From the NCBI RefSeq assembly GCF_900536025.1, contig NZ_UNOZ01000002.1:310001-374000 (forward strand): a DNA stretch of 64,000 bases, given 5' to 3'. The notes beneath the pieces are model-generated. The model did no database searches. It was given only the letters and a program-made list of their open reading frames with translations, and was not told where the DNA came from. The position numbers and the translations under genes are program-made. Origin of the DNA: Pseudomonas reidholzensis. Lineage in GTDB: Bacteria > Pseudomonadota > Gammaproteobacteria > Pseudomonadales > Pseudomonadaceae. Shown here in pieces: positions 43,288-52,363 of the stretch (position 1 is its first letter; every line of letters starts with the position of its first letter).

Positions 43288-45624
43288 ATGTCTGGACTAT
43301 CCCGTTGGCCCAAGCGCGCCGCACTGTTTGCCCTGCAACCCCTGGCCGCTGGCGTGTTGCTGGCCGCCGCCGGCAGCAGTCATGCCGAAGAGCCGGTCAG
43401 CGCCAAGCCTGCGGCCGAGCAGGCCGCCAAGCTCGGCACGGTCACGGTCAATGCCCGTCGCCGTGAAGAGACCGCGCAGAGCGTGCCGACGCCGATCAGC
43501 GTGCTCGGCAGCGAAACCCTGGAAACCCAACGCATCTACCGCGTGCAGGACCTCCAGCAACTGGTGCCGAGCACCAACGTGTCCTACGTGCATGCCCGCC
43601 AGTCGAGCATCTCGATCCGCGGCCTGGGCAACAACCCGGCCAGTGACGGCCTCGAAGGCAGCGTCGGCATCTACCTCGACAACGTCTACCTGGGCCGGCC
43701 GGGCATGGCGGTGTTCGACCTGCTCGACGTCGAGCAGCTGGAGGTGTTGCGCGGCCCGCAAGGCACCCTGTTCGGCAAGAACACCACGGCTGGGGTGCTC
43801 AACATCACCACCCGCAAACCGACCTTTCACACTGAAGGCAGCGTGCAGTCGTCGCTGGCTGAAGACGGCTACTGGCAGACCCAGGGCAGCTTCTCCGGCC
43901 CGATCAGCGAGACCCTGGCTGGGCGCATCAGTGCCTACCGCACCGAAGACGACGGCTATGTGAAGAACGTCTATAACGGCGACACGCTCAATGGCGGCAA
44001 GCGCCAGGGTTTCCGCACGCAGTTGCTGTTCCAGCCGAGCGACACCTTCAACCTGCGCTGGATCGGCGAGTACAACGAAGAAGACTCCAACAACGGCATC
44101 CTCAGCCTGTACAGCACCGGGCCGACCATCAACGGCGTCAACCGCTACGAGAGCCTGGCCGCGCAGGCCGGTGCCACGCTGGTGTCGGGCAAGGACCGCC
44201 AGGTCAACTTCGACTCTGACCAGCAGGTGACGGTGTTCCAGGGCGGCACCTCGGTCGAGGCCAACTGGACCCTGCCCAACGACTTCACCCTGACCTCGAT
44301 CAGCGCCTACCGCTGGTGGGATTTCACCCCGCGCAACGACGACGGCCTCAACGTGGCCGCGAGCTACAACGCCGGGGTCTCGGTGCGCGACAAGCAATAT
44401 TCGCAGGAGATCCGCCTGGCATCGCCTACCGGTGGTTTCTTCGACTATGTGCTCGGCGCCTACTACTTCAAGCAGGACCTGGACAACAAATCGTTCACCG
44501 CTTATGGCCCGCAGGCGGACATCTGGAACGCCACCCCGGCCGGCGCCCTGGCCAACGTCACGACCCTCGGCGATGGCCACATCGACACCGACAGCTACGC
44601 GTTGTTTGCCCAAGGCACCTGGCACCTGACGGATCGCCTGGACTTCACCGCCGGGGTGCGCGGCACCTATGAAGAGAAGAGCGCCTGGGTCACCCGCGAT
44701 GCACCCAGCGGTGGCGCGGCGGTGACCGGCGCGGCGGCCACGGCGCGCAACGGGCGGATCGGCGCCTACGATTCCGGTGACCTCAACCAGTACAGCTTCA
44801 GCCCGTCCGGCCTGGTCAGCCTGAGCTACCGCTTCAGCGATGAGGTGCTCGGTTACGCCAGCCTGACCCATGGCGAGAAGTCCGGTGGGGTCAACCTCAC
44901 CGTGGGCGCCGCGCCGCGGCTGGGCACCGACTCGCTGCTGGTCGGCACCGAGCGGGTCAACAACGCCGAAGTCGGGGTCAAGAGCACCCTGCTCGACAAC
45001 CGCCTGCAGCTCAACGCCAACCTGTTCTGGGCCCAGGTGCACGGCTACCAGGCCAACGTCTACGACCAGGTCAACCGCGTGCAGTACCTGGCCAACGCCG
45101 GCAGCGTGCGCTCGCGTGGCCTGGAGTTCGAGGCCACCGCGCTGCCGATCGACGGCCTCACGGTCAACTTCAACGGCTCGTGGAACGACGTGCGCTACAC
45201 CGAGTACAAGGACGCACCGTGCCCGCCTGAAGTGAGCCTGGCCGACGCCAACGCCACCTGCGACCTGTCTGGCCATCAGGTGGTCGGCGCCTCCAAGTAC
45301 ATCGCCAACCTCAATGCCCAATACAAGTGGCAGCTGTCCGAGCGGATCGAACCCTACGTGACTGCCAGCTACGCCTTCCGCTCCCGCGCGGTGGGCACCA
45401 TCGACGATTCCGATTTCGGCCAGATCCCCAGCTACGCCCTGGTCAACCTCTCCACCGGCGTGCGCCTGGACCAGGGCGACGGCGTCCTCGACCTGTCGCT
45501 GTGGGTGAAGAACGCCGGCGACAAGACCTACTTCACCAGCCTGTGGAACTCCGCCAACGGCGGCTATGCCGGCGTGCTGGGTACCCCGCGCACCGTGGGC
45601 GCCACCGCCCGTTACGACTTCTGA
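43288..45624 (+). CDS. sftP: TonB-dependent outer-membrane receptor SftP
   Basis: 778 residues from the ATG at 43288, which has AAGGAG seven bases upstream (an ATG at 43282 is too close). Signal peptide (LFALQPLAAGVLLAAAGSSHA), TonB-box-like LGTVTVNARRR, plug domain (about 50-165, SIRGLGNNPASDGLEGSVGI; RGPQGTLFGKNTTAGVLNI) and a 22-strand barrel ending in ARYDF with a terminal aromatic. It belongs to the FecA/FyuA-like class. Context makes it the outer-membrane gate for sulfate esters, as proposed for SftP. Confidence 0.92.
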   Translation: MSGLSRWPKRAALFALQPLAAGVLLAAAGSSHAEEPVSAKPAAEQAAKLGTVTVNARRREETAQSVPTPISVLGSETLETQRIYRVQDLQQLVPSTNVSYVHARQSSISIRGLGNNPASDGLEGSVGIYLDNVYLGRPGMAVFDLLDVEQLEVLRGPQGTLFGKNTTAGVLNITTRKPTFHTEGSVQSSLAEDGYWQTQGSFSGPISETLAGRISAYRTEDDGYVKNVYNGDTLNGGKRQGFRTQLLFQPSDTFNLRWIGEYNEEDSNNGILSLYSTGPTINGVNRYESLAAQAGATLVSGKDRQVNFDSDQQVTVFQGGTSVEANWTLPNDFTLTSISAYRWWDFTPRNDDGLNVAASYNAGVSVRDKQYSQEIRLASPTGGFFDYVLGAYYFKQDLDNKSFTAYGPQADIWNATPAGALANVTTLGDGHIDTDSYALFAQGTWHLTDRLDFTAGVRGTYEEKSAWVTRDAPSGGAAVTGAAATARNGRIGAYDSGDLNQYSFSPSGLVSLSYRFSDEVLGYASLTHGEKSGGVNLTVGAAPRLGTDSLLVGTERVNNAEVGVKSTLLDNRLQLNANLFWAQVHGYQANVYDQVNRVQYLANAGSVRSRGLEFEATALPIDGLTVNFNGSWNDVRYTEYKDAPCPPEVSLADANATCDLSGHQVVGASKYIANLNAQYKWQLSERIEPYVTASYAFRSRAVGTIDDSDFGQIPSYALVNLSTGVRLDQGDGVLDLSLWVKNAGDKTYFTSLWNSANGGYAGVLGTPRTVGATARYDF

Positions 45625-45641
45625 GCACAAGGAGCTTTGCC

Positions 45642-47357
45642 ATGAATGCCAAGACCCAAACCCCTGTTCTGCCGGAAGGCGCCTGCCTGACCGCCAAGGT
45701 GCCCGATCACGATGAAGCGCTGCTCGGCGATGTGGTCGTCAACCCGTACCGCCTGGCGCCATTGACCGCGATCATCCGCGATGGCGGCCGGGTCATCAGC
45801 GCCGCCCATGTCCGTGTGCGTGGCCGTGGCGAGCGCGGCGTGGACATCGCCTACGAGGTGTCTGACCGTTCGCTGTGGACCTACGGCGGCATTCCGGTGT
45901 TCGGCCTGTACCCGGACCACGTCAACCAGGTCGAAGTCAGCTACAAGCTGGACGGTGAGCGGATCCGCGAGGACTACCAGATCTACGCCCCGGCCGTGCG
46001 CCTGCCGGTGGTGGCCAAGCAGACCGCAGCCCTGCCTGAAGTCGAGCCGGTCAAGGTCGCCCCCGGTTTCGAGAAGCGCCTGTACCTGTTCAACCACCTG
46101 CTGGGCGACATCCCCGGTGGCCGCGCGCTGAAGTGGAACGCCCTGGGCGGCGCCGCCGAGTGGGACCAGGTCGGCAACAACTGGATCGCCGACAGCAACG
46201 GCGACGTGCGCTGGTACCTGGACATCGAGCAGATCCACGACTCCAACCGTCGCGACGGCCTCGGCGGGACCATGGGCTTCCAGCAGACCCGCGACGGCAA
46301 GCTGATCTGGGGCCAGGGCCAGACCTACTCCAAATACGACCTGCTCGGCCGCCAGGTGTGGCAGCGCAACCTGCCCGACAAGTTCGCCGACTTCTCGCAC
46401 GAGATCCGCGAAACCCCCAACGGCACCTACCTGCTGCGGGTCGGCACCAGCGACTACCGCCGCCCGGACGGCAAGCGCGTGCGTTCGGTGCGCGACCACA
46501 TCATCGAAGTCAATGAAGCCGGCGACGTGCTGGACTTCTGGGACCTCAACCAGATCCTCGACCCGTACCGCGGCGCGCTGCTCGGCACCCTCGGCAAGGC
46601 GGCGATCCAGTTGCCCGACGGCGTGCACAAGCAGGACAGCAACCTGGCCAATGAGCTGGCTGAAGGCGACCTGCCGTTCGGTGACATTCCGGGCGTGGGC
46701 ACCGGGCGCAACTGGGCGCACGTGAATGCCATCGACTACGACGCAGATGACGACAGCATTATCATTTCAGCACGCCATCAGGGCGTGGTGAAGATTGCCC
46801 GCGACAAGAGCGTGAAGTGGATTCTGGCGTCGCCGCAAGGCTGGCCGGAGCGCTTGCAGGGCAAGGTGCTGACCCCGGTCAACAGCCAGGGCCAGGTGCT
46901 CGCGCAGAAGGACGGGATCTACGCCGAAGGCTTCGACTGGTCGTGGACCCAGCACACCGCCTGGCTGACCGGGCAGGGCACGCTGACCGTGTTCGACAAT
47001 GGCTGGGGGCGCAACTTCGCCCCGACCAGGCTCAGCGGCAACTACAGCCGTGCGGTGGAGTACCGGATCGACGAGGCCAAGGGCACCGTCGAGCAGGTCT
47101 GGGAGTACGGCAAGGAGCGTGGCGACGAGTGGTACAGCCCGGTGACCTCGGTGGTGGCCTACCGGCCGGAGACCGATACCCAGTTCATCTATTCGGCGTC
47201 GGTGGACTTCCTGACCAAGGAGAAGCTGACCACCACCACCCTGAACGAAGTGCGCCGTGGCACCCAGGAAGTGCTGGTCGAGTTGAAAGTGCGTAGCCGC
47301 CAGCCCGGGAGTGTCGGCTACCGGGCATTGGTGATCGACTTGGCCAAGGCGTTCTGA
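45642..47357 (+). CDS. astA: Aryl-sulfate sulfotransferase AstA
   Basis: 571 residues of the AssT/arylsulfotransferase family: moves sulfate from an aryl sulfate donor to a phenol acceptor without PAPS. Conserved His-containing blocks are FSHEIRETPNGTYLLRVG, GRNWAHVNAIDYDADDDSII and WTQHTAWLTGQ, in a six-bladed propeller layout. No signal peptide is visible, unlike enteric AssT, so it is probably cytoplasmic. GGAG lies eight bases before the ATG at 45642. It follows sftP by 17 bases, so both are one operon. An open frame upstream inside sftP is a shadow. Confidence 0.9.
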   Translation: MNAKTQTPVLPEGACLTAKVPDHDEALLGDVVVNPYRLAPLTAIIRDGGRVISAAHVRVRGRGERGVDIAYEVSDRSLWTYGGIPVFGLYPDHVNQVEVSYKLDGERIREDYQIYAPAVRLPVVAKQTAALPEVEPVKVAPGFEKRLYLFNHLLGDIPGGRALKWNALGGAAEWDQVGNNWIADSNGDVRWYLDIEQIHDSNRRDGLGGTMGFQQTRDGKLIWGQGQTYSKYDLLGRQVWQRNLPDKFADFSHEIRETPNGTYLLRVGTSDYRRPDGKRVRSVRDHIIEVNEAGDVLDFWDLNQILDPYRGALLGTLGKAAIQLPDGVHKQDSNLANELAEGDLPFGDIPGVGTGRNWAHVNAIDYDADDDSIIISARHQGVVKIARDKSVKWILASPQGWPERLQGKVLTPVNSQGQVLAQKDGIYAEGFDWSWTQHTAWLTGQGTLTVFDNGWGRNFAPTRLSGNYSRAVEYRIDEAKGTVEQVWEYGKERGDEWYSPVTSVVAYRPETDTQFIYSASVDFLTKEKLTTTTLNEVRRGTQEVLVELKVRSRQPGSVGYRALVIDLAKAF

Positions 47358-47369
47358 TCCCTTCCTGCC

Positions 47370-47394
47370 GGAGGGCCGTCGGCCCTCCTTTTTA
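47370..47394 (+). terminator. Intrinsic terminator of sftP-astA
   Basis: GGAGGGCC, loop GTC, GGCCCTCC, then TTTTTACCTT, starting 13 bases after the stop. Confidence 0.92.
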
Positions 47395-47643
47395 CCTTCT
47401 GGCCCACATGGGCTACCTTTCTCGGGGCCGATTTGCGGCCCTTTGGCGATCGAAAATCAGACGAGGTGTTCAACCACTCGTTCTTTTTTTCGAACAGCCT
47501 ATTGTCCAAGACCCAACAGACCCTTACGATTCGTTTGAGATTTCAAACGCGCGATGCCCCGCGATGGCGTTTTCCTGCAGGGGCGCTTATTTCAACAATC
47601 AATAATTCGCCCCGTGCGCGCACGGTGCTCAAGGGAAGCCGAC

Positions 47644-49086
47644 ATGCAGCTCAAAGACGCTCAGTTGTTCCGCCAGCAAGCCTTCGTAAACGGTGAATGG
47701 CTGGATGCGGACAACGGCCAGACCATCAAGGTGACCAACCCGGCCACCGGTGAAGTGATTGGTACCGTGCCAAAGATGGGCGCCGCCGAAACCCGTCGCG
47801 CCATCGAAGCCGCCGACAAGGCCCTGCCGGCCTGGCGTGCACTGACCGCCAAAGAGCGTTCGAACAAGCTGCGCCGCTGGTTCGAGCTGATGATCGAGAA
47901 CCAGGACGACCTGGCTCGCCTGATGACCACCGAGCAAGGCAAGCCACTGGCCGAAGCCAAGGGCGAAATCGCCTACGCCGCCTCGTTCATCGAGTGGTTC
48001 GCCGAAGAAGCCAAGCGCGTCTACGGCGACACCATCCCGGGCCACCAGCCGGACAAGCGCCTGATCGTCATCAAGCAGCCAATCGGTGTTACCGCGGCCA
48101 TCACCCCGTGGAACTTCCCGGCGGCGATGATCACCCGTAAAGCCGGCCCGGCCCTGGCCGCTGGCTGCACCATGGTCCTCAAGCCTGCTTCGCAGACCCC
48201 GTACTCGGCCCTGGCCCTGGCCGAGCTGGCCACCCGTGCCGGCATCCCGGCTGGCGTGTTCAGCGTGGTCACCGGCAGCGCCGGCGACATCGGTACCGAG
48301 CTGACCGGCAACTCGATCGTGCGCAAGCTGTCGTTCACCGGCTCGACCGAAATCGGTCGCCAGCTGATGCAGGAATGCGCCAAGGACATCAAGAAGGTTT
48401 CCCTGGAGCTGGGTGGCAACGCCCCGTTCATCGTGTTCGACGACGCTGACCTGGACAAGGCAGTCGAAGGCGCGATCATCTCCAAGTACCGCAACAACGG
48501 CCAGACCTGCGTCTGCGCCAACCGTATCTACGTCCAGGACGGCGTCTACGACGCGTTCGCCGAGAAGCTCAAGGCCGCTGTCGCCAAGCTGAAGATCGGT
48601 AACGGCCTGGAAGACGGCACCACCACCGGTCCGCTGATCGATGGCAAGGCTGTGGCCAAGGTCCAGGAACACATCGCAGACGCGATCTCCAAGGGCGCCA
48701 AGGTACTGTCCGGTGGCAAGCTGATCGAAGGCAACTTCTTCGAGCCGACCATCCTGATCGACGTCCCGAAAACCGCCGCTGTCGCTAAAGAAGAGACCTT
48801 CGGCCCGCTGGCGCCGCTGTTCCGCTTCAAGGACGAGGCCGAAGTCATCGCCATGTCCAACGACACCGAGTTCGGCCTGGCCTCGTACTTCTATGCCCGT
48901 GACATGAGCCGCGTGTTCCGTGTCGCCGAGGCCCTGGAATACGGCATGGTCGGTATCAACACCGGCCTGATTTCCAACGAAGTTGCACCGTTCGGTGGCA
49001 TCAAGGCCTCGGGCCTGGGCCGCGAAGGTTCCAAGTACGGCATCGAGGACTACCTCGAAATCAAGTACCTGTGCATCAGCGTCTGA
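47644..49086 (+). CDS. gabD: Succinate-semialdehyde dehydrogenase
   Basis: 480 residues; oxidises succinate semialdehyde to succinate with NAD(P)+ in GABA breakdown. Aldehyde-dehydrogenase motifs: NAD-binding TPWNFPAAMITRKAGPALAAG, catalytic Glu in VSLELGGNAPFIV and the catalytic Cys in NNGQTCVCANRIYVQ. The two cysteines separated by one residue match GabD, where they form a redox switch. The ATG at 47644 starts MQLKDAQLFRQQAF. The gene is followed by gabT. Confidence 0.95.
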   Translation: MQLKDAQLFRQQAFVNGEWLDADNGQTIKVTNPATGEVIGTVPKMGAAETRRAIEAADKALPAWRALTAKERSNKLRRWFELMIENQDDLARLMTTEQGKPLAEAKGEIAYAASFIEWFAEEAKRVYGDTIPGHQPDKRLIVIKQPIGVTAAITPWNFPAAMITRKAGPALAAGCTMVLKPASQTPYSALALAELATRAGIPAGVFSVVTGSAGDIGTELTGNSIVRKLSFTGSTEIGRQLMQECAKDIKKVSLELGGNAPFIVFDDADLDKAVEGAIISKYRNNGQTCVCANRIYVQDGVYDAFAEKLKAAVAKLKIGNGLEDGTTTGPLIDGKAVAKVQEHIADAISKGAKVLSGGKLIEGNFFEPTILIDVPKTAAVAKEETFGPLAPLFRFKDEAEVIAMSNDTEFGLASYFYARDMSRVFRVAEALEYGMVGINTGLISNEVAPFGGIKASGLGREGSKYGIEDYLEIKYLCISV

Positions 49087-49111
49087 TTCAGTAGCAAGGT
49101 TTTTACCTCTG

Positions 49112-49150
49112 CCAGCGGGGCGCGAGAGCGACGTCTCGCTGGTCTTTTTT
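49112..49150 (+). terminator. Terminator-like hairpin between gabD and gabT
   Basis: CCAGCG ... GAGA pairs with TCTCGCTGG (49134-49142) with an internal bulge, followed by a run TCTTTTTT. Probably partial termination of gabD messages. Confidence 0.6.
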
Positions 49151-49269
49151 ACATCGCAGTACCTGGTGGCCAGGGCGTTCACGCCAGTCGATCAACGAAT
49201 ACTGATCGTGAACACACCCAGCCACCCCCGAATAAAAGCGCCGTCAGCATCGGCGCGAATGAGGGCATT

Positions 49270-50550
49270 ATGAGCAAGACCAACGAATCCTTGATGCAAC
49301 GTCGTGTCGCCGCCGTCCCACGTGGCGTTGGCCAGATCCACCCGATCTTCGTCGAATCGGCGAAGAACGCGACCGTGATCGACGTTGAAGGCCGCGAACT
49401 GATCGACTTCGCGGGCGGCATCGCAGTACTCAACACCGGCCACCTGCACCCTAAAGTGGTTGCGGCCGTGCAAGAGCAGCTGACCAAGGTCAGCCACACC
49501 TGCTTCCAGGTGCTGGCCTACGAACCCTACGTAGAAGTCTGCGAGAAGATCAACGCGCTGGTCCCAGGCGACTTCGAGAAGAAGACCCTGCTGGTCACCA
49601 CCGGCTCCGAAGCCGTTGAAAACGCCGTCAAGATCGCCCGTGCCGCCACCGGCCGTGCTGGCGTGATCGCCTTCACCGGCGGCTACCACGGCCGTACCAT
49701 GATGACCCTGGGTCTGACCGGTAAAGTCGCACCGTACTCGGCCGGCATGGGCCTGATGCCAGGCGGCATCTTCCGCGCGCTGTTCCCGAACGAACTGCAC
49801 GGCGTGAGCATCGACGACTCGATCGCTTCCATCGAGCGCATCTTCAAGAACGACGCCGAGCCACGTGACATCGCCGCGATCATCATCGAGCCGGTTCAGG
49901 GCGAAGGTGGTTTCATCCCGGTCACCAAGCCGTTCATGCAGCGCCTGCGCGCCCTGTGCGACCAGCACGGCATCCTGCTGATCGCCGACGAAGTACAGAC
50001 CGGCGCTGGCCGTACTGGCACCTTCTTCGCCATGGAACAGATGGGCGTCGCGCCTGACCTGACCACCTTCGCCAAATCCATCGCTGGCGGCTTCCCGCTG
50101 GCCGGTGTGTGCGGCAAGGCCGAGATCATGGACGCCGTTGCTCCAGGCGGCCTGGGCGGCACCTACGCCGGTTCGCCGATCGCTTGCGCCGCGGCCCTGG
50201 CCGTGATCGAAGTGTTCGAAGAAGAGAAACTGCTGGACCGCAGCAAGGCTGTCGGCGAGCGTCTGGTCACTGGCCTCAAGCAGATCCAGGCCAAGCACCC
50301 GATCATCGGTGACGTGCGTGCCCTGGGCTCGATGATCGCCGTTGAAGTGTTCGACGCCGCTGGCTCGCACACCCCGAACGCCGCTGCCGTCAACCAAGTG
50401 GTTGCCAAGGCGCGTGACAAGGGCCTGATCCTGCTGTCCTGCGGCACCTACGGCAACGTCCTGCGCATCCTCGTGCCGCTGACTGCCGAAGACGCACTGC
50501 TCGACAAGGGCCTGGCAATCATCGAAGCGTGCTTCGCTGAACTCGCCTGA
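49270..50550 (+). CDS. gabT: 4-Aminobutyrate transaminase
   Basis: 426 residues; transfers the amino group of GABA to 2-oxoglutarate, giving succinate semialdehyde, the substrate of GabD. A class-III PLP aminotransferase: LLVTTGSEAVENAVKIARAA, GYHGRTMMTLGLTGK, LLIADEVQTGAGRTGTFFAM and the PLP lysine in TTFAKSIAGGFPLAG. Start MSKTNESLMQRRVAAVPRG is typical. It lies 183 bases after gabD with a possible attenuator between. Confidence 0.96.
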   Translation: MSKTNESLMQRRVAAVPRGVGQIHPIFVESAKNATVIDVEGRELIDFAGGIAVLNTGHLHPKVVAAVQEQLTKVSHTCFQVLAYEPYVEVCEKINALVPGDFEKKTLLVTTGSEAVENAVKIARAATGRAGVIAFTGGYHGRTMMTLGLTGKVAPYSAGMGLMPGGIFRALFPNELHGVSIDDSIASIERIFKNDAEPRDIAAIIIEPVQGEGGFIPVTKPFMQRLRALCDQHGILLIADEVQTGAGRTGTFFAMEQMGVAPDLTTFAKSIAGGFPLAGVCGKAEIMDAVAPGGLGGTYAGSPIACAAALAVIEVFEEEKLLDRSKAVGERLVTGLKQIQAKHPIIGDVRALGSMIAVEVFDAAGSHTPNAAAVNQVVAKARDKGLILLSCGTYGNVLRILVPLTAEDALLDKGLAIIEACFAELA

Positions 50551-50570
50551 AAAGTGTGAAACGCGTTAGA

Positions 50571-50597
50571 AAAAAACCCGCCTAGGCGGGTTTTTTT
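50571..50597 (+). terminator. Intrinsic terminator after gabT
   Basis: AAAAAACCCGCC / GGCGGGTTTTTTT hairpin with seven T, 20 bases after the gabT stop. Confidence 0.95.
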
Positions 50598-50691
50598 ATG
50601 CCTATTGTCAGCGTCAGGCGCTATGGTAAGCCGATGGACTTGCCTTGGAAGCTGCAACGGATTGCGTGTCAGGATTACTCAGGAGTTGACC

Positions 50692-52008
50692 ATGAGCGCT
50701 GCAGACCCCAACCCGCCTTGCGTACTGATTGCCGAAGGCGATCCCTGGGTGCGTGACATGTTGCGCGAAACCTTGCTCAGCGTACGTTGCGACGCCCGCC
50801 TGCAGATCTGCGCCGACGGCTCGCAAGCGGTCAGCGCCCTGGCCAGCAAACCTGACCTGATCATCGCCGCCCGCGAGCTGGGCGGGGTCGATGGCCTGGA
50901 GCTGCTGCGCAAGGTGCGCACCAAGGGTGAGACGCCGAGCCTGCCGTTCATCCTGCTCAGCGAGCGCAGCGACAGCGCCAGTGTCCGTGAAGTGTTGCCG
51001 CTGCACCCCACCGAATACCTGAGCAAACCGCTCAACCTCGACAAACTGCGCAAACGCCTGGAGATCCTCCTGACCGCCGCGGGCGAAGAGATCGCCTGCC
51101 CGGTGCCACCGTTGCATCCCGGGGCCAAGCTGCCAGCGTTTCTCGAGCAACGCCGCGCCACTGCCGATGGCGGCCCGCTGTTGGCCGACGTGCAGGTGGC
51201 GATCAAGCGCGCGCTCAACCCTCAGGGCCTCAACCTCAAGGTGCTGGAAGAGGAGGTGCGCAACGATCCGCAGGTTACCGGTGTGCTGATCGCCGCCGCC
51301 AACAGCGCGGCGATGCACCGCGAGGCGCCGGTGCAGACCCTGCTGCAGGCGCTGAACAAGCTCGGCAGCACGCAGAGCATGAACCTCCTCCTCGGCCTCA
51401 CCCTCAAGCGCAGCGCGCGCCTCAGTGACCCGCTGCTGGCCAGGCACGCCGCGCATTTCTGGGACCTCTCGCTGCACACCGCCGAGTACGGCCGCACCCT
51501 GGCGCGCCTGCTGGAAGTCGACGAAGCGCGCTGCTACTGCGCGGGGCTGCTGCATTGCCTGGGCGACCTGGCGGTGCTGCGTTGCCTGCAGGAGTGGCGG
51601 CTGGCCGGTGGCGAGCTGGACGAAGCGCAGGTGCAGTCGGCGCTGAATGACTTCGGCGCACCGTTCGGCTCGGCCCTGCGCACCCGCTGGCGCCTGCCGC
51701 TGACCTTGCGCGAGTTGATCGCCGCGGTTTATGCGTTGGGTGGCGGGGTGTATTCGCGGGAGATTCTGGCGATGAGCCTGGCCGGGCAGTTGGCGCGCTT
51801 GCCGGCCGACCAAGGCTTGGAGAAGGTCGCCAGCAACAAGACCGCGCGCTTGCTCAAGCTTGGCCTGCCGGAGCTGACCCGCTTGCGCAAGGTGCAGCAC
51901 CCACCGGCCAAGGCGGCGGAGCCTGACCAGCCCGAAGTGCAGGTGCCACAGGCTGAGCCTGAGGCCCAGGCTGATAACGGCGAGCAAGCGCCAGCCCCTG
52001 GCCAGTGA
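50692..52008 (+). CDS. HDOD-domain signalling protein with degenerate receiver domain
   Basis: 438 residues: receiver-like domain (about 6-125), HDOD domain (about 175-385) and a Pro/Gln/Glu-rich tail. In the receiver, the acidic pocket is partly kept (IAEGDPW) and the conserved Lys is present (YLSKPL), but the phospho-acceptor is Ala: DLIIAARELGGVDG where active receivers have L-L-D. The HDOD part contains LGSTQSMNLLLGLTLKRSAR and ARCYCAGLLHCLGDLAVL. HDOD proteins bind partners or nucleic acid and lack HD-type catalysis. The ATG at 50692 has AGGAG upstream. Confidence 0.88.
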   Translation: MSAADPNPPCVLIAEGDPWVRDMLRETLLSVRCDARLQICADGSQAVSALASKPDLIIAARELGGVDGLELLRKVRTKGETPSLPFILLSERSDSASVREVLPLHPTEYLSKPLNLDKLRKRLEILLTAAGEEIACPVPPLHPGAKLPAFLEQRRATADGGPLLADVQVAIKRALNPQGLNLKVLEEEVRNDPQVTGVLIAAANSAAMHREAPVQTLLQALNKLGSTQSMNLLLGLTLKRSARLSDPLLARHAAHFWDLSLHTAEYGRTLARLLEVDEARCYCAGLLHCLGDLAVLRCLQEWRLAGGELDEAQVQSALNDFGAPFGSALRTRWRLPLTLRELIAAVYALGGGVYSREILAMSLAGQLARLPADQGLEKVASNKTARLLKLGLPELTRLRKVQHPPAKAAEPDQPEVQVPQAEPEAQADNGEQAPAPGQ

Positions 52009-52363
52009 GTCTGCATTGGGCTGCTTTGCAGCCCTTCGCGGGTAAACCCGCTCCCACAGGGATTGCGCCGAACCCTGTGGGAGCGGGTTTACCGGGACGC
52101 CGGACCGCCGCGAAGGGCCGCAGAGCGGCCCCACGGTTAGCCAGTCAACCCCGCAGCGCCTGACACCTCGCCAATACTGCCGCGACAAAACCCGACGCAA
52201 CTAATGGGATTTGCTTCACAAAACCCGATTTCCTCAGGTTTTTCTGCACATCCCACGCAACTTTTCCTGCCCTCACCCGTCTCACCGGTCGATCTTAGGC
52301 CTGTAGGACAATTTCCCCCCTTGTCCCCGGCCTGTCCCTGTTTCCGTACCACAAGGATGTGCC
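52009..52363. other. Intergenic region upstream of the cdi locus
   Basis: 355 bases without a credible gene. The left part is the REP pair annotated at 52015-52133. The right part (52140-52363) contains AT-richer sequence and a C-rich run (CAATTTCCCCCCTTG region, about 52309-52323) and should hold the promoter of cdiB. Confidence 0.6.
52015..52133. repeat. REP pair (BIME) between HDOD gene and cdi locus
   Basis: CGGGTAAACCCGCTCCCACA (from 52039) and inverted TGTGGGAGCGGGTTTACC (52076-52093), flanked by GCAGCCCTTCG and CCGCGAAGGGCCGC. Almost identical to the element at 18205-18325. Confidence 0.88.

Noticed and set aside
47395..47643. Short + frames upstream of gabD
   Set aside because: They overlap each other in different frames and lack ribosome sites; the region is more likely the gabD promoter/leader.
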